Assembly (NCBI GenBank): GCA_030844895.1
Contig: CM061228.1
Location: 38,192,626 to 38,256,625, forward strand
Reading direction: 5' to 3'
Origin: Ambrosia x helenae
Taxonomy: Eukaryota; Streptophyta; Magnoliopsida; Asterales; Asteraceae
Length of the DNA: 64,000 nucleotides
Part shown: positions 54,860 to 64,000 of the stretch, piece by piece
Layout: every line of letters begins with the position of its first letter
Position numbering within the stretch: the stretch's first letter is position 1
Notes under the pieces: generated by a model
The model's input: only the letters and a program-made list of their open reading frames with translations
The model's database searches: none
Told to the model about the DNA's origin: nothing
Made by a program: the position numbers and the translations under genes

Positions 54860-57789
54860 TGTAACGCCCAACTTTTCTCTAATAATATAATATTAATATT
54901 AATATTTCTATTCATAAAACGATTTTAATTCGTTAACAAGAAATACATTCTTATTTCATTTATAAATTTAATTATCTAAATTCGCCAAATAACGGGTTGT
55001 AAGTAAAAAGATATATCAAATATATATTCACTAGTAACCGACACTTACCCTTGTAAATTTCTAAACGCGACAAACAAAAAATATATATATATATATATGT
55101 ATCAAATATATAGTCCAACCACTCGTTTGAAGTCGGTTTATATAAATAAATAACGTGAAATAATTATCTAGCATTTAAACAAGTTAAATTCACGAACGAG
55201 ACCCGAATTAGTAACAGGTTCGTATACGCGGTGTTCACCTAACCCACACCAAAACCCTACCTATATAATATCTTTAACTACCCCAAACCCTTTTTCATCT
55301 CTAAACTCTTCTTCTTCTCCCTGCACATCTCCTCCTTATACACACAACACAAGTTCCTCATCCTTCCTTACTTTCACAATACTCTCACTTTATCTATCTA
55401 CTATCTATAATCTATTATTAATTATGGATCTGTGCCTTTGTAAGCAACACCCTCTCCACTCAAACAACTGCCGCCAATAATCACCACTACCCGAGTCATC
55501 AACCACCACCAGCAACAACCGCCTACCTCCTCCTTCCTCATCCTCTTGTCCATTTACAGCATCAGCAAGCAGCAGCGACGGCAACATCGGGTCACGACCC
55601 GAATCCACCAGCACCGCCCCTCTTCTGGCCATACAACAGACCCACCGATTTAGTTCGTTACAGGTTCGTTTATTGGTGGTCTCGATAGTAAGGCTCGTTC
55701 GTAGTGCAGGGTTGGGGATGGGTTTTTGTTTTTGAGGTTATGGTTCGGTCAGACGCATCAGGCTGTTTGGGTTGACTTGGGTTGGGTTTTGATTCTTGTT
55801 TTCTTCTCGGGTTATGATCAATCATTTGAGTTCGATTGGTTTCTTGACTCGAGTCAGACTTTGTAGCAACGAGGGTGATGTTTGGATGGTTGTGACCGGT
55901 GGTAGAAGTCGTTTCTGTTGTGGGGGTTGAGTCCGGTGACCGGAAACGGTGACGTTGGTCGAGTGTCGGCTGAGCTTGCTTTCTTTCGGGTCAAGTCTGG
56001 TCGGTTTGGTGCTGGTCAACAAAAGTCAAACGTACAGATCTAGTCAAACCTGGTCAGATCTGTTGACGCTCTGTTCGAGGCTCGTTCGTGTCGATTTGCG
56101 AGTTGTTTGCAGAAAGGTATAACCCGCACCGTGTCTTTAGTTTAACTACATCGCGTTTTATTGTTTATACATATAGATGTAAATATTATATATCTGTAAC
56201 GAACCGAACCGACTTGTGACTAAAAGTTATTTTACTAATCCGTCGAATGAACTAAAAACGACTAACTTATATTATACTTATTACCGTGAGGAAAATCAAA
56301 TATCAACTATTTTTAAACGCATTGGTTCATATATTCAAGCGCAATGTTTAGCGAAATGTAAATCATTTGGAGTTTAACCTTATGTCGCGTATTATGGAAA
56401 TGGACGATTTAGTAGCTAATAATATATACTTTACTCGCTTATTATTGCTTTTGAAAGTCAAACCTTGTGTCGTGCGTTTGTACATTTGATGATTTAGGAA
56501 AATATAGACAACTTTAGTTGTCTGGTTTTATGCAAAAACAGAGGAAACTCTGTCCAAATTTTTACAAAATATAGGAAACGAATTGGCCTTCCAAGTTTAT
56601 AATTATGTGTAGACAAGATTATGTTTTTACAAATAAATTCTAATTTCAAATCTTACGTCGTCAAAAAAATAGAAATATTTATATTTATTAATAAGTACAA
56701 ATATTTATAACGATATAATACATACTCTATCCGAGCTATAAAACGAGTTAACATTCAAGTCGAATTACGCAAATATTATTTTCGCTATCCAAGATGTTTC
56801 TTTAGCAATAATTTCAAGACGCGACTATAAATACTATATCAAAGTACTAATTTTAAGTAACTATACAAATGCTTATATTTTCAATAAACCAAACCAAGTT
56901 ATTGTCGGTTCGTTAAGTCATACACACTTTAAGACACGTATTGTTTACAATACGAGTCTAGGTAGTTGGATAAACTATCTTTACAACCATAACAAAAACA
57001 AGCGTATTTGCATTAGAATTTAAGGTATCGTTTATTTGTAATAGGATACAAGAGTTCAATTAATCCAAGTTCAGACTTGTTGCTACTTGCTAGTACTTGC
57101 ACAGTGAATTTCAGGTGAGTTTTACATAGCCCCTTTTCTATTTCACTATTTTGGGGTGAAACATGTTACAACATTCTATCTACAATTCAATCATAAAGTG
57201 TCTATGTGTTTTTCTATGTTGCATTATGTCTTAAACATGACTAGGGTAAGCACAATATTCTAGCATAATCATTAACATTGATCAGCCGACGGTATACAAT
57301 GATAGATCTATTGGACTGACAATCCCACCCGGATACGTGCCTCCTACAAAGGTAGCGTGGGTGATTGTTATCGCATAACATAATCGAGTGAACCATGAGA
57401 GTATGGGATGGACCACAATATAACAGTCACAAGGGTTGATTATGCACTCGATTTACTTCTAGTATGTTTTCACATATGGACTAGACTTGCCATGACACTT
57501 GAATTGTACAAGTTTTATTCAATTATCAAAACCTATGTAATTCTCACCAACTTTTGTTGACCCAAAATATTTTCAAACTTAACATGTTTCAGGTTATAAC
57601 ATGCCCGAAGATTAGAGTTAATGCTTGAAGATGCGTAGCTTGTGTTTTTCATTTTGATGTACAAATTCTTAGAACAATTGTATGTAATTTATTTAAATCA
57701 TTTATTGGAACTTATTATTTACCATGAGCTACTGAACAATCATCAATACGTGACATCCCGATGTTTCCGCCATCGGTTGGGGTGTTACA
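54860..57789 (+). mobile_element. Solo LTR, 2930 bp, nested in the 5' LTR
   Basis: Ends TGTAACGCCCAAC and GGTTGGGGTGTTACA; GTACA on both sides (54855-54859; 57790-57794). The uninterrupted paralogous site is in the 3' LTR near 62648. Plus orientation follows from the GGGTGTTACA 3' end. GC-rich, proline/alanine-like frames at 55405-55632 and stretches at 55820-56022 are leader sequence, not genes. Confidence 0.9.
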
Positions 57790-58336
57790 GTACAAGCCGA
57801 CCTTAACATTGGATAGCGCTATTGGATTGACAACCCGCCTAGGTTGATTCTCCCCCTTTTTCATCGGAGAATCCGTGGTCATTGTTAAGTTATTATCCAT
57901 TTAGTGGATATGTATACCGCCGTTCATTTAGTACATTTATACAGTCACAGGATTGATTTCGCTCATTTGTATGATACATAGTTTACATAATTGCACTGTA
58001 GCTTTGCACTTGAATTGTAAACCATTTTTTTTTTCAACTTACTAAATGTATTAAAACTAGGAATGCTCACCAACATTTCATATGTTGACAAAACCTATTT
58101 TGTACATGTTTCAGGTGCAGTTTGATCTTAGTTCCATATCATTGGAATTTAATGCTTGCTTTTAATAAATTATTTCAAATTTCATGTTTCGTTCAGACTT
58201 TTGTATGTTTTCCATTTCATCTATGTAAGACAAATTAAATTATTCAATAATATATTTACATTTTAGTACCATGTGCTTTTGAACAATCGTCACTACGTGA
58301 CACCTCGATGATTCCGCCATCGGTTGGGGTGTTACA

Positions 58337-58358
58337 GATTGGTATCATAGCCATGGTT
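58337..58358 (+). other. Primer-binding site, tRNA-Met type
   Basis: GATTGGTATCATAGCCATGG directly follows the LTR end; it matches TGGTATCA(G/T)AGCCATGG, complementary to initiator-type methionine tRNA. Confidence 0.85.
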
Positions 58359-61300
58359 ATAGGGAATTAGGTTATTAGAATGTCTTTTAGCCTAGTCTAT
58401 AACCAAGCTTACATTCACGAGTCCTCTCGTGTTTATTTCTCTTTATCCTATTATTTTCTTTCAAGATATTTTCGCTATGATTCTTTCTCATTATTCTTTC
58501 AGTGTGTTGTTTGAAGAAGAAGATACTCGTATTTCACAAACGAAACGATATCACCAAGTTAGGAGTGACATCCATACCTTGGTGATTAGTTTCACTCCTC
58601 TATATGTTATTTATCTTAGGAATATATCTTTGAGATAGGAGTGACATCCACACCTCAAAGAGTATTTCTTTCAAAAAGGAACTTAACCACTAAGCTGGGA
58701 GTGATAACCTTAAATTAGTGATTGGTTTCATTCGACAATCGTTTTCAATTTTGAAATACATCTTTGAGTTAGGAGTGAAACCCAAATCTCAAGGATCTAT
58801 TTTTGCATCTCGTTTTTAATCTCGCTAAAGTTTTGGAATTCACTAGTGATGGGGCACGTGCAATCTGGAAGGGTGAGCGCCTGTATCCTGAGTTTTCTGT
58901 CTAGGCCTGGTATTTCGTATAAATCCCAATCAGACGAGGGACTCGTCCTACCTGGGAACTCTTGGGATGAGCATTCACTTATAGGCTAAAGCACGCCCCC
59001 ACAAGTCACTAGGAAAGATCAAATACTTGAGTTGGTCAAAGTTTTCTATGGAAAACAATTCCAATATTTTATATCATTGATATTTATGTTTGTTTATCAT
59101 TTGAAGATTCCATTTAATCACTTGATGTTTCATATGTCATTATTCATTGATCATTCGCTTTTGAATCCCTTATCATCATTACTAAAACTTTTGTTCGATA
59201 TATTATCGCATTAAAGCTTATTTCACTTATGCTCATGATTTTTTACACTATAAGGTATTACTCGTTTTGCGTTAAAACATTTTTACCCACGACTTAAGTT
59301 TTAAACTCTGTGTTTAACTTTGATCACATCCTGATTTTAGGAATGTTGCGTCATCATACAATTAAAAATGAACATGGTTTTTCCAAACTTATTATTTCAA
59401 CCTGTTTTATATCTTCATGTTTACAAACTTACTTGATCGACGTCACAGTATATCCTCATATACCTAATACTAATATTGCTACACCCAGTCTCCTAAGCCA
59501 TAGCCAACTACCATTAGTTAGAACTTTTTAGTCAGACTAAACTCATACATAAATGCCTACCTACACGATACGCACTAGTACACTACTCTCTAAAACGATT
59601 AATTCGACAACTTATTCTATAAGTCTTTTCACAAAGCCTATTCGACAAATTAGAACACACTTTTCATACACCTTGTGCCTTGAAACAAATAGCCCACTAT
59701 GAGCCCAAAGAGATGCCTTAACGATCCTACAAATAAATGATCTTTCAATGTATAAATTTCGTAAAAGTTTGAAAATTTAAAAGGTTTCAGGTTTGCCCAG
59801 TCTTAACGGGTAACACTTCGATTTTCTCAACATTTCATAACAATTAAAAATTTCCGACTTTTCAACCCAAAGGTTAAAGAAATGTTTAAATATAGAAAAT
59901 TTTATTTTCCAAAATTCGTCAAGGCATCTGGGATCATTCACAACCTTCACATCATTTTAAATCTTTGTCTTTCGAAACACATTAGATTTACACACACTTC
60001 ATGAAATGGTTTCATCTTGCATTTTATAAACTTGCATTGCATATTTTACAAATCAAATGTAAATCTGCATGTTGTCATATAACGTATCCAATATATGTTT
60101 TCGGGAGGAATTTGCAACTAATAATATACCTTATAACACTTTTCAAACTCGACTTCTCGTAAACACATGAAAATGTGTACCTACGAAATCTTTTCAAGTG
60201 AACCTGTTTTGAACTTAAAACATTCTTCGGTTTCCAAAAGGTTATCCTCATACCAGTAGACTATACGTCTGTTCTGCGCACTTTCATATACAGTAAATTT
60301 CATTATTTTTTTACACCATTCTATTTATAGTTACGTTTGTACATTATCTTATTATTTTTGTATTATTCTTTTGTTGGTAGTTATTTTCACGCGTTATTCG
60401 CAACTATACTTGCACTAGTTATTAGTAGTTATTCTTACAACACTAGTTTTGAGCATTAATTTAACTCGTTTACTTTCATTTTGTGCAAATTGTGTGATTT
60501 ACTCGATTTACGTTATGCTATTCTTTCAATCGAAATTTTATGCTATACTTATATTCTTACATGAACTCATATTTGGTATGCATATTTTTTTTTTGTTGTG
60601 AGCAAAACCCTATTATACTTTACATTATTTTGTTCGTCATCATGGCCAACGAACATACTAATTGATAGCTCGTATGAGATCTAAGCCAATTCCCATGTAC
60701 GACTCGGTTCAGAGTATTCCTCTAACCCGGGGGGAACGGTGTAATCCTCAGAGTTTATCAATATGGTTGTTTAGAGCCCAATGATGTGAACAGAAATTTA
60801 CCGGTTAAGGGTGAACCCGAAAGGTGAAGAACCCCTAATCATGTCTTATACTTACACATTAATCTCATTACGGTTAAAAGGTGAACCTGAAAAGGGAAGA
60901 ACCTCTAACCGCATCATATACTTGAGCAGTATCTACTACTTAACACATTTTGGTTGCACGCATTGTTTCTTGTATTACTTATGTTAGTGTTATGGAAAAG
61001 CATAGCACCCTAGTGTAAGGTAAATCGATGATTACGGTCCGGAACGCAATCATGGATTTACAGGTACATGGGGGTGGTGTGTGATTCTACTTAGGCTATT
61101 GGTAGACAATCAGTACGAGTCCAAAGTATCAGTAGTGTGGTGGGTTAGCTGCGGTACACCCTATATATAAGCACGAGCGATACTGCGGGAGCGGACTAGG
61201 AGTCTGACCAAGAACCTACCCATTACTATCTCTTTATTAGATCGTTGACTAATAGCTAGCATTTTCGATAAGAATGTTCTTACACGAGCTTTAATTCGAC

Positions 61301-61697
61301 TTCCTAGAGTCTTTCTCTGGACCATCCACACAGAAAACACAAACTTTCTATACTCTTACACTCTCTGTTAGTCGAAATCTTGTTGCATGTCCTTAGTAAA
61401 GTTCGGTCAGAAACTTCTCTAAAGTAAGGGAAGCTACTATAACACTGCCCTGCCCTAACCAGTTACATATTGTTCCCAAACTTTGCTCATTATAAACACT
61501 TAATTCTCTAACCTTGGGTCAAACTTTTAGGATTTTCAAACTTTTATTTTAGGTATTAAACAACTACTTCAAACTTTGTCAAATCATGGCTGATGCATTT
61601 CTTAAAATCTACTTGCATTTTTACAAATGTATTTTGTTTTATGGAAACCTTCACTTGAAAGTAATTTCGGGACGAAATTTTCTAAAGTATGGGAGAC
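58359..61697 (+). other. Non-coding interior of the LARD-like element
   Basis: No gag or pol motif in any frame. Short internal repeats: four GGAGTGAxAxCC units at 58560-58790, and two units of about 85 bp at 60800-60920 sharing CGGTTAAxGGTGAACCxGAAA and GAAGAACC. It ends in purine-rich GTATGGGAGAC before the 3' LTR. Confidence 0.7.
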
Positions 61698-63191
61698 TGT
61701 GACAACCTACACCCTTCACTTTTCATAAATGTGCATAATTGGTTCCTCAACAATTTCAAAATTTTCATTTTTAACCCTCGTATTTTAATAGGACCAAAAT
61801 TCACAATTTAATAAAACTTATAATTTATAAGTAAAAGTATGCACATTTTATACTCACATCTACACCCGAGCACATATGTTTCAGACCTTGATACTTAAAG
61901 CCATTAATTTTCGGTCCTAAAACAACTTAGAAACTGAAGGAAACAAGTCTAGAACTTAAAATTGATTAAATTAGAAAAATTGATTTTTTTAGCTCTCGCG
62001 GTCCGCTGAGACAATCAAACAGTCAAAGTCCCAGTCAAAGTCTTAGTCAAAGTCCTAGTCAAAGTCTCAGTCAAAATCCTAGTCAAAGTCTCAGTCAAAG
62101 TCCTAGTCAAATAGTCAATTCATCTTAAAACCTTACTTTATTGTGTTGACCAATTTTAAAGCCTAATTGAATCCAAAACTAGTATAAACTCTCCCACCTA
62201 TGACCCATTACACTTTGCACCTCTAAATCAATTGTTTCAATTCGATTAAACTCTCCCTCATATCTTTCTTCTAGAGTATATTACTTCTACATTTGAAGCT
62301 TTGATTATAAGCTCTTGTAATTGGCGAATTGGAAGCTTGATATTTTTCCTATTCGGTTTCTTTTCTTCTAAATTGGACTAGTTTCGTTGTTGCGCCTTTG
62401 GATTGCTCGCATTTTCACGCTCGCTTAGTCATCTAGTCATTTGGCGAAAGTGAGTATTTCATATCCCCTTTTTGCTTTTATTCACTTTTGGGGTGTTACA
62501 TGTACACTTATACAAATTACAAATTACAAATACAAGTTCACATTTTTACAATACAATTCTAGTACTATGTGCATTTGCTTACAAACGTGCTTTATGCTTA
62601 GACATTACGTGTAGAATACATTTGTACTTAGTGAAATCATTAACATTGTAAAAGCCGACCTTAACATTGGATAGCGCTATTGGATTGACAACCCGCCTAG
62701 GTTGATTCTCCCCCTTTTTCATCGGAGAATCCGTGGTCATTGTTAAGTTATTATCCATTTAGTGGATAAGTACACCGCCGTTCATTTAGTACATTTATAC
62801 AGTCACAGGATTGATTTCGCTCATTTGTATGATACATAGTTTACATAATTGCACTGTAGCTTTGCACTTGAATTGTAAACCATTTTTTTCAACTTACTAT
62901 ATGTATTAAAACTAGGAATGCTCACCAACATTTCATATGTTGACAAAACCTATTTTGTACATGTTTCAGGTGCAGTTTGATCTTAGTTCCATAGCATTGG
63001 ATTTTAATGCTTGATTTTAATAAATTATTTCAAACTTCATGTTTCGTTCAGACTTTTGTATGTTTTCCATTTCATCTATGTAAGACAAATTAAATTATTC
63101 AATAATATATTTACATTTTAGTACCATGTGCTTTTGAACAATCGTCACTACGTGACACCTCGATGATTCCGCCATCGGTTGGGGTGTTACA
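61698..63191 (+). repeat. 3' LTR of the 9.3-kb element, 1494 bp
   Basis: Intact TG...CA LTR. It includes the GTCAAAGTC minisatellite (62023-62112) and a near-terminal CGATGATTCCGCCATCGG hairpin (63160-63178). Confidence 0.9.
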
Positions 63192-63448
63192 ATCATGGGC
63201 CTGCTCCATAGAGGCCCTCTCCTCCAACTCTTCCTTAGCTTGAAGGATGGAGATCCTCTTCTATTCCAGAGTAGAAACGCGCGAGGTTGCGAAGATGAGG
63301 TCGACGTCTTTCGATTCCAGATCTTTCCGCATCTCCACAAACTTCGCCGTCCCCTCCGTGAGAGCCTTCGACTTCTTCTCTAACTCCACACAAACTTTGG
63401 AGGTCTTGCCCTTCAACTCCTGGATCTGTTCCTTCAGTCACATGGTTT
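63192..63448 (-). pseudogene. Antisense ORF of the Tat-lineage element, upstream coiled-coil part
   Basis: The minus-strand frame reads LKEQIQELKGKTSKVCVELE, KKSKALTEGTAKFVEMRKDL, ESKDVDLIFATSRVSTLE, a TAG, then KRISILQAKEELEERASMEQ and AHD before the insertion. Its heptad-like charged pattern is a long coiled coil. It continues at 53913 in the left flank. It is cut at 63448 by another LTR. The in-frame TAG again fits CAG or GAG to TAG. Long frames in the other two phases are shadows. Confidence 0.6.
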
Positions 63449-64000
63449 TGTAACACCCCAATCGATAGCGGAAACATCGAGCTGTCACGTAGTGACGATT
63501 GCTCAATAGCTCATGGGCTAGACATGTAAATTTTGATACATTAAAAGGAATAGTTTATTACATTGAAAGAAATACAACAATTAAACTAGCAATCTAAACT
63601 AAAATACAGTAAATCTCAATCTAAGCTTAAGTTCCAAAAGCTTAGAAGTGATCTCATAAGAACCTGAAACATGTACGAAAATAATTTGGTCAATACAAAA
63701 ATTTATTGGTGAGCATACCCGTTTGATGCATATAGTAAAGAAAAATTAGCAATTCATGTGTAATATAGTGTTTGCAAAATGTAATAATTGGTATCCGAGT
63801 CAAATCAACCCTGTGAAATGAAAGGAAATATATATAGTATGCGCTAGTAGTAATGAAATACATAGCAATGACAAGGACTCTCAACAGATTCACAAGGGTA
63901 TATACCATAGATCTATTCATTGAAATGCTAGGCTGCAACGGTTAATGATTTGACAAGTCATAGATACACGAAATGACACAAGCAAACACACATAAGAATT
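63449..64000 (-). mobile_element. LTR of a gypsy element, minus orientation, cut by the window end
   Basis: TGTAACACCCCAATCGATAG starts at 63449; CGGAAACATCGAGCTGTCACGT follows. It is the reverse complement of the 3' end of the LTRs at 58336 and 63191 (CGATGATTCCGCCATCGG, then GGGGTGTTACA), but clearly diverged from them. It interrupts the antisense ORF a second time. The rest lies beyond the window. Confidence 0.75.

Larger units (their letters stand above)
53914..58336 (+). repeat. 5' LTR of the 9.3-kb element (interrupted)
   Basis: Homologous to 61698-63191 except for the solo LTR inserted at 54860-57789 and its TSD copy. Net length is about 1488 versus 1494 bp for the 3' LTR. It carries a GTCAAAGTC minisatellite at 54238-54325. 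Confidence 0.88.
53914..63191 (+). mobile_element. Non-autonomous LTR element, 9.28 kb, inserted in the antisense ORF
   Basis: The 5' LTR (53914-58336, with a nested solo LTR) and 3' LTR (61698-63191) both start TGTGACAACCTACACCC and end GGTTGGGGTGTTACA. They are nearly identical; I saw only a dozen or so differences plus small indels, so the insertion is recent. A methionine-type primer-binding site follows the 5' LTR. CGGGACGAAATTTTCTAAAG and GGGAGAC precede the 3' LTR as polypurine-type sequence. The 3.36-kb interior has no gag or pol frames, so the element is LARD-like. The flanks GGCAC and ATCAT do not match as a 5-bp duplication, although removing one 5-base copy would restore the antisense frame. 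Confidence 0.85.

Noticed and set aside
55405..56022. Minus-strand frames in GC-rich sequence
   Set aside because: They lie inside a solo LTR with exact TSDs; composition, not coding, explains the open frames.
63095..63477. 81- and 80-codon minus-strand frames
   Set aside because: They are shadows of the coiled-coil frame (LKEQIQELKGK...), which fits better in composition and continuity with 53913.

Overview
The window is a repeat-dominated eudicot nuclear segment. The style of the retrotransposon gag, LTR and leader sequences, recalled from memory, suggests Asteraceae; no search was run. Introns with GT/AG borders, an auxin response factor, a nuclear gene for a plastid ribosomal protein, (TA)n-bounded MITEs and nested LTR elements all fit a plant chromosome. 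I see no bacterial, viral or CRISPR content.

Only three convincing host genes are present. (1) 19157-24365 (+): a 15-exon class-B ARF of the ARF9/11/18 clade, complete and in frame, 628 aa. (2) 25209-26165 (-): a two-exon membrane RING-H2 (ATL-type) E3 ligase, tail to tail with the ARF, with an apparent 1-nt deletion just before the RING. (3) 44539-50745 (-): plastid ribosomal protein bS6 (RPS6), two exons split by a 5.6-kb intron packed with MITE-like inserts. A fourth locus, 10454-13190, is a decayed Mutator-like unit with a FAR1/FRS-type transposase and a Ulp1-associated-type ORF, both broken.

The rest is mobile DNA. 1-1.5 kb: copia gag/protease remnant (-). 3.4-5.4 kb: Ty3/gypsy LTR, primer-binding site and gag remnant (+). 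6.7-9.6 kb: 2.9-kb solo LTR. 13.9-15.3 kb: 1.4-kb solo LTR. 15.6 and 18.2 kb: MITEs, the second in the ARF promoter region. 16.5 kb: TA-bounded foldback. 27.0-30.4 kb: three TA-bounded inverted-repeat elements back to back. 31.9 kb: Mutator-type MITE with a 9-bp target duplication. 33.0-35.3 kb: hAT-type element with an LTR element nested in it. 35.4-35.7 and 41.1 kb: Helitron-like 3' ends. 36.3-39.4 kb: solo LTR carrying a PIF/Harbinger-type MITE. 51.6-64 kb: a Tat-lineage gypsy element (LTR, PBS, integrase tail, tandem repeats, antisense ORF) whose antisense ORF is split by a 9.3-kb LTR element, which itself holds a 2.9-kb solo LTR.

The recurring oddity is that many unrelated elements carry clusters of a short, often self-complementary motif peculiar to that element: GCGATTAG, GGTCGAA, TTAACANNTGTTAA, GGCTAAANTTTAGG, ACTCTAGAGT, and W-box-like GTCAAAGTC. 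These clusters are the main candidates for something not well described. Several insertions are proved internally by exact target duplications or by an empty-site paralogue inside the same window.
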